NCBI GenBank assembly: GCA_017164015.1
Contig: CP071065.1
Coordinates: forward strand, 2,012,501-2,076,500
Origin: Nostoc sp. UHCC 0702
GTDB lineage: Bacteria > Cyanobacteriota > Cyanobacteriia > Cyanobacteriales > Nostocaceae
Length of the DNA: 64,000 bases
Reading direction: 5' to 3'
Below, one piece after another: positions 7,544 to 15,974 of this stretch. The notes beneath the pieces were generated by a model. That model did not search any database and had not been told where the DNA came from. It saw nothing but the letters and a program-made list of their open reading frames with translations. Every line of letters begins with the position of its first letter. The first letter of the stretch is position 1. The position numbers were made by a program, and so were the translations under genes.

Positions 7544-8722
7544 ATGCTGGTCTTAGAAGCTAAGTTAAAAGGTAAACAAAGTCAGTACCATTTAATAGAT
7601 GAAGCTCTTAGAACTGCTTTATTTATCCGCAACAAAGCTCTCAGACATTGGATGGACAATAGAGATATTGGCAAGAACGAACTGCAAAAACTTTGTGCTG
7701 TTTTAGCTAAAGAGTTTGATTTTGCAGACAAACTTAACTCTATGGCTCGTCAAGCTTCTGCTGATAGGGCATGGCTTGCAATTAAACGTTTTTACGATAA
7801 TTGCAAAGCTAAGAAACTGGGCAATCAGGGATTTCCTAAATTTAAAAAACGTGGACATTCTGTAGAGTACAAAACGTCAGGATGGAAACTTTCTCTTGAC
7901 AAAAAATACATTTCATTTAGTGATGGGTTTAATATCGGTAGGCTGAAATTAATTGGTACTCGTGACTTAAGTTTCTACTCTATCAAACAGATTAAGCGAG
8001 TCAGAATAGTTAAACGTGCTGACGGTTATTTTTGTCAATTTTGTGTTGATGTTGAACGCACAGAACAGCATCAACACAATGGTAAACAAGTAGGAATTGA
8101 TGTAGGACTCGAATTTTTATACACTGATTCTGATGGTAAGACAGTTGAAAATCCCAGGCTATTACGTAAGTCTCAGAAGTCTTTGAAACGCAAACAGCGC
8201 AAAGCTTCTAAATGTAAAAAAGGTTCTTATAATCGCCGCAAAGCTGTTAAAAAACTAGCTAAAAAGCACCTCAAGGTAAGTAGACACAGGAAAGATTTTG
8301 CTGTTAAGACCGCGAGAACTCTAGTCCAGTCAAACGACTTGGTAGTTTATGAGGACTTGCAGGTGCGAAATATGGTTAAGAACCATCATTTAGCTAAATC
8401 TATCAGTGACGCTTCGTGGTCATTGTTCACTGATTGGGTGGACTACTATGCCAAAGTTTTTGGCACTTGGGCAATAGCAGTTGCACCTCACTACACATCT
8501 CAAGATTGCTCTGTTTGTGGAACACGAATAAAAAAATCTTTGTCCACTCGCACCCACAAATGCCATTCTTGCGGAACAGTGATGCACCGCGACCACAACG
8601 CAGCTAAACAAATATTAGCCAAGGGGATTAAAAATACGGGAGGGCATCCCGAAATCAACGCTTCTGGACAGAACAACCTCTATCTAGGTGGGGAAACTCC
8701 TCTAGACAAGTTGACTGGTTGA
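7544..8722 (+). CDS. tnpB: TnpB, RNA-guided nuclease of IS200/IS605
   Basis: 392 residues, full length for TnpB. The RuvC-like active site is intact: Asp186 in GIDVG, Glu270 in VVYEDL and Asp350 in MHRDHNAA. A four-cysteine zinc finger (Cys322, Cys325, Cys340, Cys343) lies between RuvC motifs II and III, as usual. TnpB proteins use a right-end transcript (omega RNA) to cut DNA beside a short target motif and so favour retention of the element. The gene is followed within 10 bp by the right-end hairpin. It resembles the tnpB at 15975 closely and the one at 58685 only distantly. Confidence 0.93.
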   Translation: MLVLEAKLKGKQSQYHLIDEALRTALFIRNKALRHWMDNRDIGKNELQKLCAVLAKEFDFADKLNSMARQASADRAWLAIKRFYDNCKAKKLGNQGFPKFKKRGHSVEYKTSGWKLSLDKKYISFSDGFNIGRLKLIGTRDLSFYSIKQIKRVRIVKRADGYFCQFCVDVERTEQHQHNGKQVGIDVGLEFLYTDSDGKTVENPRLLRKSQKSLKRKQRKASKCKKGSYNRRKAVKKLAKKHLKVSRHRKDFAVKTARTLVQSNDLVVYEDLQVRNMVKNHHLAKSISDASWSLFTDWVDYYAKVFGTWAIAVAPHYTSQDCSVCGTRIKKSLSTRTHKCHSCGTVMHRDHNAAKQILAKGIKNTGGHPEINASGQNNLYLGGETPLDKLTG

Positions 8723-8730
8723 AAGAAGAA

Positions 8731-8760
8731 TCCCACACCTTCAAGGTGTGGGAGTGTCAA
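8731..8760 (+). ncRNA. Right-end hairpin of element 1, predicted 3' part of omega RNA scaffold
   Basis: tcccacacct, a three-base loop, aggtgtggga, then gtgtcaa at the element end. In TnpB systems the omega RNA overlaps the 3' end of tnpB and this terminal hairpin, with the guide starting in flanking DNA, here from about 8761. The RNA itself is inferred; the hairpin and conserved terminus are seen. Confidence 0.55.
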
Positions 8761-8934
8761 AAGTTTGAGTTTTCTTTGACATGTCTGAAATTCAAATTTC
8801 AAATTTAACTCTTCGTCCTCTACCGCCTGTGTTACCTTTTTTTGTGCAAGTGATGGCGCTGTGTCAAGTGTAGTTGCAGTAATCAAGCCCGCAATTAAGC
8901 TATATCTAGCGAAAAATTTGGTAAAACTTTTCAT
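8761..8934 (-). pseudogene. N-terminal part of the interrupted secreted protein
   Basis: Starts at ATG 8934 with a clear signal peptide: MKSFTKFFARYSLIAGLI, then a hydrophobic stretch and cleavage-like PSLAQ. The mature part reads EDEELNLKFEFQTCQRKLKL and is then cut by the right end of the IS. The remainder of the gene is at 6218-6550. A shorter fused ORF into the element is possible but would add only element sequence. Function unknown; presumably periplasmic or secreted. Confidence 0.75.
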
Positions 8935-9146
8935 GTTTGTTTCAAAAAGAATACAGACTAAATTAAATAGCAAAACCTGGATCTAATACAAGCTAATTAT
9001 TATTTAAATTTCTTATCATTTGCAGGATAAATCAGAACTACATATCAATTCATCACTTTACCCCTATTTGTGCAAGAGGTTTACTAAAGCCAAGCAAGGA
9101 AATGCTCAACTATTCCACATAATAAAATTTATATATATCATTGTGA

Positions 9147-9188
9147 TGGCTGATGACTGTCAACAGTCAACAGTCATCAGTCATCAGT
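9147..9188. repeat. Short tandem repeat (caacagt / catcagt type)
   Basis: Seven-base steps of the type caacagt and catcagt run up to the end of the carbonic anhydrase gene and overlap its stop codon. This is a typical cyanobacterial STRR. Confidence 0.7.
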
Positions 9189-9845
9189 TTTCAACATAGC
9201 ATAGAGTCGAAACTCCAAAAGCAAGGGGCATTGGTGTAATTCCCATTGCACAGTTGAGACATTCAAATCTTTAATTAACCCACTGCGGATATCCAACACC
9301 CAGCCATGAACAATAGGCACATTTCCCTGATAGAGTGCCTGACGCATGACGGAAGTTTGGTAAAGATTTTTAACTTGTGCTACGACATTGATTTCTGCCA
9401 AACGATTCAGACGTTCTTCTCTTGTTGGTAAGGCATCAATTTCTTCTTGTTTCTGTAGATATAGTTCCCGAATCGGATTCACCCAGTTATCAATAATTCC
9501 GATGGTTCTCCATTCTAAAGCTGCCTTAATTCCTCCGCAATCGTAGTGACCACAAACGATAATATGTTTCACCTCAAGATGCAAAATAGCGTATTCTAAA
9601 ACGGCTAAAAAGTTAATATCTGTGAGAGAAACTTGATTAGCAATATTTCGATGTACAAATAACTCTCCTGGTTCTGTCTGAGTAAAGTTTGTTAGGGGCA
9701 GACGACTATCAGAACACCCGATGTAGAGAAAAGGTGGTGTTTGTCCGCTGGATAATTCTTCAAAGTAAGTCGGGTCTATAGCCAGTTTTTCTGCAACCCA
9801 TGCCTGATTATTTTTGAGTAGTTGTTCAATGCTGTTATATTTCAT
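9177..9845 (-). CDS. Beta-class carbonic anhydrase
   Basis: 222 residues from ATG 9845. It has the beta-CA zinc site: Cys44 with the Asp-Arg dyad in CSDSR (44-48), His100 and Cys103 in CGHYDCGG. It interconverts CO2 and bicarbonate. No signal peptide is visible, and it lacks the long C-terminal extension of carboxysomal CcaA/IcfA, so it is probably a cytosolic housekeeping enzyme rather than the shell-recruited one. The TTG one codon upstream (9848) is less likely. It stands alone, with tandem repeats at its 3' end supplying the last codons. Confidence 0.93.
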   Translation of the reverse strand: MKYNSIEQLLKNNQAWVAEKLAIDPTYFEELSSGQTPPFLYIGCSDSRLPLTNFTQTEPGELFVHRNIANQVSLTDINFLAVLEYAILHLEVKHIIVCGHYDCGGIKAALEWRTIGIIDNWVNPIRELYLQKQEEIDALPTREERLNRLAEINVVAQVKNLYQTSVMRQALYQGNVPIVHGWVLDIRSGLIKDLNVSTVQWELHQCPLLLEFRLYAMLKTDD

Positions 9846-9848
9846 CAA

Positions 9849-10310
9849 ATTTGATAGAGCCTCTCATAAATATTTTAGCTGTTCTATAATTTTTGGTTGA
9901 CTAATATGAATTTCTTTATAATTAGTTCTATTTCTCTTGCAGACGGTTGATGTTTTATATATAAATATTTAGAATTCTGTATCTTATGAAACATCACAAG
10001 TTATCTAAATTTTGTATGGACGATCAGCTTTGCGTCCATACTTGTGCGTAGTGATACAAACAGTTGAATTCAAGACTTGCCAGATTTTTTTATTTGGGTT
10101 TTTTGCCCTTTGTTAGTTGCTATTTAAGGCTTTGAGGTTTGTAGGTAACTGGAAATTGCAACGCGCGTTTGTTTGAAATGTAGCACTAGCCATTGACAAT
10201 TTTTTAATAATCGAATAACAAGGTGGCAGCATACTAAAAAAGGCGTTAGTGCATCCCTGCCAGGAGAATCAGTAACGCCCTACGATAAAGTTAATACGGA
10301 TAACATAATC
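9849..10310. other. Intergenic, no gene seen
   Basis: AT-rich. A short inverted pair (ggcgttagtg near 10240 and agtaacgcc near 10272) is the only structure noticed before the small gene at 10311. Confidence 0.5.
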
Positions 10311-10547
10311 ATGCCACAAAATACCGATTACAAAGCTTCAAACTCAGAAAACCAAGCGATCGCTTACAAAGAGCGCCTTCATTCTTGGGCAATTGCGCGT
10401 TTACTTCCTGATGCACAACGGGAAATTGTTGCTCGTTTTCGTAGTCGCTCTGATGCAGATGGTTACATGCAGCATCTACGTCAAATGACACCCAACGTTT
10501 CCTTGATGGTTGTTTTTGATTGCCAACGCGATGAAGCTGTGATTTAA
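10311..10547 (+). CDS. Conserved small cyanobacterial protein, unknown function
   Basis: 78 residues, soluble. It contains SWAIARLLPDAQREIVARF and ends in VSLMVVFDCQRDEAVI. The composition (Arg-rich helix, then a beta-like C-terminus) looks like a genuine folded protein and includes a HIP1 octamer near the start. I recall similar short proteins in other cyanobacteria but no assigned role. The ATG at 10311 is the only candidate. The stop is followed immediately by the GAGCAGGG tandem repeat. Confidence 0.65.
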   Translation: MPQNTDYKASNSENQAIAYKERLHSWAIARLLPDAQREIVARFRSRSDADGYMQHLRQMTPNVSLMVVFDCQRDEAVI

Positions 10548-10551
10548 CAAG

Positions 10552-10640
10552 AGCAGGGGAGCAGGGGAGCAGGGGAGCAGGGGAGCAGGGGTGCAGGGGT
10601 GCAGGGGAGCAGGGGTGCAGGGGTGCAGAGAAGCAGGGGT
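10552..10640. repeat. GAGCAGGG-type short tandem repeat
   Basis: About eleven steps of an 8-bp unit (gagcaggg and gtgcaggg variants). Related arrays lie at 11820-11895 and 14129-14180, each just after or across a stop codon. Confidence 0.9.
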
Positions 10641-10942
10641 GCAAGAGGTAAAAAGTTAAATTCTTTACCAGTCCCCATTCCCCATTACCCCTAATCCCCA
10701 CTCACGAGCGGTGAGGTAGCCCCCGTCTTGGCGGTTCCCGTCGATGGGGGACTACCGAACCCGGAGGGTCGCGGGGGTTCCGAGTTCCCCAGTCCCCAGT
10801 CCCCAGTCCCCATTCCCAATTTTCAATGAATTCCTCCTCAAGGAATCTTTTCAAAAACCTTTAGGGAGATGTGATTATCTAGAAAATCAGTATCAAATAT
10901 AGCAGGAAGAAAACTACTACCTGCCATAAGGAGACTGATGAG
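10641..10942. other. Repeat-rich spacer
   Basis: Holds ccccattccccatt and ccccagt heptamer runs (10672-10818) and a GC-rich palindromic segment (10700-10775). No gene seen. Confidence 0.55.
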
Positions 10943-11860
10943 ATGACTAGGCGAGCGATTTGGAGGTTGTTGCAAGAGACATTTAAAGAATGGAATGAGG
11001 ATAAAGCCTCACGGTTAGCAGCAGCATTAGCTTATTACACAGTTTTTTCTATCGCACCTTTGCTCATTATCGTAATTGCGATCGCAGGAGCAGTATTTGG
11101 AGAGGAAGCAGCAAGAGGTGAAATTTTTCGACAAATTCAAGGCTTAGTTGGTTCTGACGGCGCAAAATTTATTGAAACAGCTATTAAAAATGCCAATAAA
11201 CCCCAAACAGGCACTATAGCTTCTATTATTAGTATTTTACTTCTATTATTGGGTGCAACTGGTTTATTTACAGAATTGCAAGATTCCTTAAATACGATTT
11301 GGGAAGTCAAGCCAAAACCAGGACGAGGTTTTACTAACATAATTCGCCAACGCTTTTTGTCGTTTGCAATGGTGCTAGGTATTGGGTTTTTACTTTTGGT
11401 ATCCCTAGTAATTAGTGCAGTATTATCAGCATTGGTGGCATATTTTAGTAACTTGTTACCAGGTGTAGATCCGCTTTGGCAGTTAGTCAGTTTTCTCCTT
11501 TCTTTTGCTATCACCACGGTGCTGTTCGCACTGATTTTTAAAGTACTACCCGATGTCAAAATCACTTGGAGTAATGTTGCAATTGGAGCTATTATTACTT
11601 CAGCATTATTTTCTATCGGTAGGTTTTTGTTAGGACAGTATTTAGGTAACAGCAGTTTTGGTTCAACCTATGGCGCTGCTGGTTCACTGGTAGTTATCCT
11701 AGCTTGGGTTTACTACGCTGCTCAGATTCTTTTTTTTGGTGCGGAGTTTACTCAGGTTTACGCTAGAAAATACGGCAGCGGCATCACCCCAAATAAGAAT
11801 GCTATACCTGCGAAGGAACAGAGCAGGGGGAGCAGGGGAGCAGGGGAGCAGGGGAGATAG
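10943..11860 (+). CDS. YihY/BrkB-family membrane protein
   Basis: 305 residues with six predicted membrane segments. The family signature DKASRLAAALAYYTVFSIAP is near residue 20, and STYGAAGSLVVILAWVYYAA lies near the last helix. This family was once called ribonuclease BN, but that activity is not its own; its role is unknown. A ribosome site (aaggag, 10928-10933) precedes the ATG at 10943. The last residues (EQSRGSRGAGEQGR) are encoded by the GAGCAGGG tandem repeat, so the native C-terminus has been extended or replaced by repeat sequence. Confidence 0.92.
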   Translation: MTRRAIWRLLQETFKEWNEDKASRLAAALAYYTVFSIAPLLIIVIAIAGAVFGEEAARGEIFRQIQGLVGSDGAKFIETAIKNANKPQTGTIASIISILLLLLGATGLFTELQDSLNTIWEVKPKPGRGFTNIIRQRFLSFAMVLGIGFLLLVSLVISAVLSALVAYFSNLLPGVDPLWQLVSFLLSFAITTVLFALIFKVLPDVKITWSNVAIGAIITSALFSIGRFLLGQYLGNSSFGSTYGAAGSLVVILAWVYYAAQILFFGAEFTQVYARKYGSGITPNKNAIPAKEQSRGSRGAGEQGR

Positions 11861-11895
11861 GGAGATGGGGAGCAGGGGAGATAGGGAGATGGGGA
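11820..11895. repeat. GAGCAGGG / GGGAGATA short tandem repeat
   Basis: The array begins inside the YihY gene and continues past its stop, then changes to gggagat steps and to ctgactc heptamers (11910-11937). Confidence 0.85.
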
Positions 11896-11970
11896 ACTAA
11901 GAAAATAATTCCTGACTCCTGACTCCTGACTCCTGACAACTGACAACTGACAAGGGTGAAATCAGCGCTC

Positions 11971-12501
11971 ATGGAGAAATGGTTGTTTATCGATTGGCGG
12001 GGAATTTTTGTTCCTAGCATTAGTATTTTGGAATTAATTATACGTGGGTCGCTGGTCTACCTAGCACTGTTTTCGGTACTACGATTACTACCTAGCCGAC
12101 AAATAGGAACACTAGGAATTACTGATTTGCTTGTAGTTGTACTATTTGCTGAAGCTGCCCAAAATGCAATGGCTAGCAATTATACATCGATTACTGAAGG
12201 AGCTATTCTAGTAGGAACTGTTATTTTTTGGAGCTATTTTCTTAACTGGTTAGGTTACAAATTTCCCAGGTTACGCTTCCTTAATCCCCCACCGCTATTG
12301 CTGGTAAAAAATGGTCGGTTAATTGAACGACATCTGCAACAAGAGCTAATCACAGAAGATGAGTTGATGAGCAAGTTACGTCAACAAGGTGTAGAATTTT
12401 TGGCTGAGGTGAAGTTCGCATATATGGAAGCTGACGGTAGCATTAGTATCATCACATCTGACTCAAAAAGTAGTACCATTACTGAGCAAACTCAGAATTA
12501 G
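11971..12501 (+). CDS. DUF421 (YetF-like) membrane protein
   Basis: About 176 residues. Three N-terminal membrane segments are followed by the cytoplasmic domain with LLLVKNGRLIERHLQQELIT and DELMSKLRQQGV, the DUF421/YetF pattern. The family is implicated in membrane-associated regulation or small-molecule binding, with no firm biochemical role. I prefer ATG 11971; a GTG at 11956 is in frame but lacks a spaced ribosome site. It follows YihY by 110 bp in the same direction, so the two could share a transcript. Confidence 0.85.
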   Translation: MEKWLFIDWRGIFVPSISILELIIRGSLVYLALFSVLRLLPSRQIGTLGITDLLVVVLFAEAAQNAMASNYTSITEGAILVGTVIFWSYFLNWLGYKFPRLRFLNPPPLLLVKNGRLIERHLQQELITEDELMSKLRQQGVEFLAEVKFAYMEADGSISIITSDSKSSTITEQTQN

Positions 12502-12596
12502 TAAAAGGGACTGGGTATTAGGTATTGGGGATTGGGTATTGAATATTAAGAATAAAAACGCTCTTTGTATAAACTCAATTCCTTCCTAGAGCATGG

Positions 12597-12714
12597 ATTC
12601 AGTAATCAAAAACCTAACCCCCCAGCCTCCTGACCTTCAAGGTCAGGGGTAGCTCAACTCCCCTCTCCTCGTAGGAGAGGGGTAGGGGAAGAGGTTCTTC
12701 CAGGATTACTGAAT
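12597..12714. repeat. MITE-like element, 118 bp
   Basis: Terminal inverted repeats attcagtaatc (12597-12607) and gattactgaat (12704-12714). The interior is C-rich on this strand, with nested hairpins such as ctgaccttcaaggtcag and ctctcctcgtaggagag. Non-coding. Confidence 0.7.
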
Positions 12715-12833
12715 TGGTGTTTTAGCCCCCAGTCTCCAGTCCCCAGCCCCCAGTTCTCAGTCCCCAGTCCCTTTTACCTGCACTAAATGAACTAAAAACT
12801 GTAGAATATGACAGTCGTATTCTGCCGCGAACG

Positions 12834-14129
12834 TTGATTGAGCGTTATACTTTGCCCGAAATGGGCAACCTGTGGACTGAATCTTATAAATTAAAAACCT
12901 GGCTTCAGGTAGAGATTGCAGTTTGTGAAGCCCAAGCTGAACTAGGTTATATTCCCTCTGGTGCAGTTGAGGAAATTAAGGCTAAGGCAAATTTTGACCC
13001 TAAGCGGGTGCTGGAAATTGAGGCTGAAGTCCGTCATGATGTCATCGCTTTTTTGACAAATGTCAACGAATATGTAGGTGATGCCGGACGTTATATTCAT
13101 CTGGGTTTAACTAGCTCGGATGTACTAGATACCGCTTTAGCACTGCAATTAGTTGCAAGCTTGGATCTGTTATCGCAACGCCTGGAAGATTTAATTCAGG
13201 CAATTCGCCACAAGGCACAAGAACATCGTCATACGGTGATGATTGGCCGATCGCATGGCATTCACGCTGAACCGATTACTTTCGGTTTTAAGCTAGCTGG
13301 CTGGTTGGCAGAAGTGTTGCGTCATCAAGAACGCTTGAAGATTCTCCGCGATACTATTGCCGTGGGTAAGATTTCTGGTGCAGTTGGCACCTATGCCAAT
13401 ATTGAACCACGTGTGGAAGCGATCGCCACTCAAAAACTCGGACTCAAACCTGATACAGCCTCAACACAAGTTATTTCCCGCGATCGCCATGCCGACTATG
13501 TGCAACAATTAGCTTTGGTAGCAGCATCCATTGAACGCTTTGCTGTAGAAATTCGCAATCTGCAAAAAACAGACGTTCTGGAAGTTGAAGAATTTTTCGC
13601 CAAGGGTCAAAAAGGCTCTAGCGCTATGCCGCACAAGCGTAACCCCATTCGCTCCGAACGGCTGACAGGAATGGCGCGACTTGTCAGAAGTCATGCAGGT
13701 GCAGCTTTAGAAAACGTCGCCCTTTGGCACGAACGTGACATTTCCCATAGTTCTGTGGAAAGGGTAATTTTACCAGACGCTTGCATTTTGACGCATTTTA
13801 TGCTGGTAGAAATTATCGATTTAGTAAAAAATTTGTTGGTTTATCCCCAGAACATGGAACGCAATCTTAATTGCTACGGCGGTGTGGTGTTTAGTCAGAA
13901 AGTGCTGCTAGCTTTGATAGACAAGGGGTTGAACCGTGAAGAAGCTTATGCGATCGTTCAAGAAAGCGCTCATGCTGCTTGGAACAAACCAGAAGGCAAT
14001 TTTCACGACTTGATTAGTAAAGACCCGCGTGTCACCCAAAACTTATCGCCAGCAGAGATTGAAGTGTGTTTTGACCCTCAGCAACATCTGCGGCATTTAG
14101 AAGAAGTTTATCAAAGGCTGGGTATTTGA
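12834..14129 (+). CDS. purB: Adenylosuccinate lyase
   Basis: 431 residues. It catalyses two beta-eliminations that release fumarate in purine synthesis: SAICAR to AICAR and adenylosuccinate to AMP. The fumarase/aspartase superfamily signature GSSAMPHKRNP is present near residue 263, with TSSDVLDTALALQL near 94 and the His-bearing GRSHGIHAEP near 137. The family begins MIERYTLPEM, which here requires a TTG start at 12834; no ATG lies upstream in frame. The stop overlaps the start of a GAGCAGGG repeat. Confidence 0.96.
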   Translation: MIERYTLPEMGNLWTESYKLKTWLQVEIAVCEAQAELGYIPSGAVEEIKAKANFDPKRVLEIEAEVRHDVIAFLTNVNEYVGDAGRYIHLGLTSSDVLDTALALQLVASLDLLSQRLEDLIQAIRHKAQEHRHTVMIGRSHGIHAEPITFGFKLAGWLAEVLRHQERLKILRDTIAVGKISGAVGTYANIEPRVEAIATQKLGLKPDTASTQVISRDRHADYVQQLALVAASIERFAVEIRNLQKTDVLEVEEFFAKGQKGSSAMPHKRNPIRSERLTGMARLVRSHAGAALENVALWHERDISHSSVERVILPDACILTHFMLVEIIDLVKNLLVYPQNMERNLNCYGGVVFSQKVLLALIDKGLNREEAYAIVQESAHAAWNKPEGNFHDLISKDPRVTQNLSPAEIEVCFDPQQHLRHLEEVYQRLGI

Positions 14130-14180
14130 GCAGGGGAGCAGGGGAGTAGGGGAGCAGGGGAGCAGGGGAGCAGGGGGGAG
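14129..14180. repeat. GAGCAGGG short tandem repeat
   Basis: About six 8-bp steps starting on the purB stop codon, followed by gttgtca heptamers (14228-14250). Confidence 0.85.
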
Positions 14181-14317
14181 GGTTTCAAGGTTTTTGCACA
14201 AATGTAGGAATAATAAGTAGTCAGTGGTCAGTTGTCAGTTGTCAGTTGTTATTCTCCCCCATCTCCTCATCTCCCTCATCTCCCCATCCCCCCAGCTGGA
14301 GCAATGGAAGATGAATT

Positions 14318-14500
14318 TTATTTTTTGTTAGCCCGATATTCTTGAATTACATGAATAATCGACGGTAGTAGGGAAACTACAATAATTAATCCAATAATCG
14401 GTAGCAAATATTTATCTACTTGTTCAGCTGGTAGAGTTTTACCTAAGAAAAAACCTAATAGAGTGATTCCGAACGTCCAAACTAAGCCACCGATTAAGTT
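14318..14500 (-). pseudogene. dedA-family gene, C-terminal remnant
   Basis: On the minus strand the frame from 14500 reads NLIGGLVWTFGITLLGFFLG, then KTLPAEQVDKYLLPIIGLII, and stops at 14318. This is the last quarter of a DedA (SNARE-associated) membrane protein: the amphipathic 'GxxxW' segment and final helix. The 5' side abuts exactly the right end of an IS200/IS605 element. I find no convincing N-terminal half on the far side of that element, so the insertion was followed by deletion or rearrangement. Confidence 0.8.
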
Positions 14501-14574
14501 TTGACACTCTCAGGGCTAAAGCCACTGAGATTCTTTAATCAAAGACATGACTTGCTCAGACAGGATTCTCCAGC

Positions 14575-14671
14575 CTAAGTAGAGGACTCATCTCCTAAAG
14601 CGTTACTTGCGTCTAGCGCAAAAGTTCCCGTATGCCCTACGGTACTCAATCCTCGACTAAGGATATTTCTA
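14575..14671 (-). pseudogene. tnpB: Detached 3' end of the second tnpB
   Basis: Once the IS630 and one copy of its TA duplication are removed, the frame of the tnpB at 15975-17057 continues here as RNILSRGLSTVGHTGTFALD and ends with GDESST and a stop at 14575. This restores the usual TnpB tail after DENAA. The exact rejoining demonstrates that the tnpB was intact before the IS630 arrived. Confidence 0.85.
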
Positions 14672-14762
14672 GTACAGCACGGCGGAAATAAACCAAGCAT
14701 TATTGTGAGAAACTAAGAAAGTAGAGTCAAAGCAGTTTAGGCTGAAAACAAGGGAACCTGGT

Positions 14763-15263
14763 GTGGCACGATTAGCTGCAAAAGTATTAAATTTGAACGA
14801 GAGCGATCGCTCACAACTCCAACAGTTGATCAACCGACACAATACGGCGCAACAAATAGTACTACGTGCAAAAATAATTCTCCTAGCGTCAGAGGGGAAA
14901 AATCATGGCGAAATTGCTCGATTATTAGATATAAGTCTTGATATGGCTCGTTTATGGCGAAACCGATGGTTGGAAAATAGCGATAAAGAGTTGTCTATTT
15001 TGCAGAGATTACAAGACTCAGAGCGTATTGGCGCACCAGTAAAATTTAGTATGGAGCAAGTAATCGAACTATTCGCCCTTGCATGTTCACCACCCGAAGA
15101 CTATGGACGATCAATAAGTCATTGGACATCAAGAGAACTAGCGGACGAAATCATGAAACAAGGTATCATTGAAAGCATATCTGTCCGCCATGTTGGAAGA
15201 TTATTAGAAGAAGCAGAACTTAAACCCCACCAGAGCCGCTACTGGTTAACCCCCCCCTCTTGA
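14763..15263 (+). CDS. IS630 transposase, N-terminal ORF
   Basis: 166 residues from a GTG start ([10 protein letters not shown]). It contains a helix-turn-helix DNA-binding region ([20 protein letters not shown], near 55-75) and a second winged-helix part typical of IS630 ([15 protein letters not shown] segment near 120). It ends at TGA shortly after a run of eight C (15250-15257). Removing one C would join it to the downstream catalytic ORF. It may therefore be the N-terminal half of one protein made by slippage, or a frameshifted pseudogene. Confidence 0.8.
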   Translation: MARLAAKVLNLNESDRSQLQQLINRHNTAQQIVLRAKIILLASEGKNHGEIARLLDISLDMARLWRNRWLENSDKELSILQRLQDSERIGAPVKFSMEQVIELFALACSPPEDYGRSISHWTSRELADEIMKQGIIESISVRHVGRLLEEAELKPHQSRYWLTPPS

Positions 15264-15269
15264 TGAAGA

Positions 15270-15966
15270 ATTTGACGCAAAAGTTGAAGATATTACTGGT
15301 TTATACATCAGTGCGATTGAACGTTATCAAAACGGAGAGCGTACAATATCGATTGATGAAATGACTGGGATTCAGGCTACAGAGCGTTTAGAAAAAGATT
15401 TACCAATGCGACCGGGTAAGGTTGAAAGACGGGAGTTTGAGTATATTCGTCACGGTACACAAAGCTTAATTGCTAGTTTCGATATTGCCACTGGTCAAAT
15501 TGTTGAACCAAATTGTGGAAACACAAGAACCGAAGAAGATTTTGTCCAACATATTCGTCGAATTATTGAAAGCGACCCTCAGGCAATCAAATGGCATTTG
15601 ATTATGGACTGTCTTAATACTCACCAGTCGGAATCATTAGTTCGCTTTGTTGCACAAAAAGAAGATTTAAACATTGACCTTGGAATTAAGGGCAAAAGTG
15701 GCATTCTGAAATCGATGAAATCCCGTGCAGCTTTTTTGAGTGACCAAACACACCGAATTGTTTTCCATTACACACCCAAACATTCTTCTTGGCTCAACCA
15801 AATTGAAATTTGGTTCAGTATTTTGGTTCGCAAGTTACTCAAGCGTGCTAGCTTCAAAAGTCAGGATGACCTCAAAACCCGAATTCTCGAATTTATCGAT
15901 TACTTTAATCAAACAATGGCTAAACCTTTTAAGTGGACATATAAGGGTAAAGTGTTGGCTATCTAA
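15270..15966 (+). CDS. IS630 transposase, C-terminal DDE ORF
   Basis: The catalytic half, open from the C-run; its first ATG is at 15361. The DDE residues are visible: Asp in [10 protein letters not shown], Asp in [11 protein letters not shown] and Glu in [11 protein letters not shown]. No good independent start exists before the first catalytic Asp, because ATG 15361 lies just after it. Translation must therefore come from the upstream ORF by frameshifting or by RNA polymerase slippage on the C8 run. Confidence 0.8.
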
Positions 15967-15974
15967 TGCTTGGC

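Larger units (their letters stand above)
6551..8760. mobile_element. IS200/IS605-family element with tnpA remnant and tnpB
   Basis: A divergent tnpA (minus) and tnpB (plus) with a small ORF between them. The right end is placed after the hairpin and gagtgtcaa at 8752-8760, a terminus shared with the second element at 14501. The left end is placed at about 6551, immediately after ttac (6547-6550), the type of target left by IS608-like elements. The alternative is about 9 bp further right. Either choice rejoins the host gene in frame. No target duplication is expected for this family. tnpA carries a nonsense codon, so the element may need help in trans. Confidence 0.75.

Noticed and set aside
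9177..9845. A carboxysomal carbonic anhydrase (ccaA/icfA)
   Set aside because: The protein lacks the C-terminal extension used for carboxysome recruitment and no carboxysome gene is nearby, so I leave the gene symbol blank.
10309..10701. A 130-residue minus-strand ORF rich in Pro, Cys, Ala and His
   Set aside because: It is the translation of the GAGCAGGG tandem repeat and the antisense of the 10311 gene.
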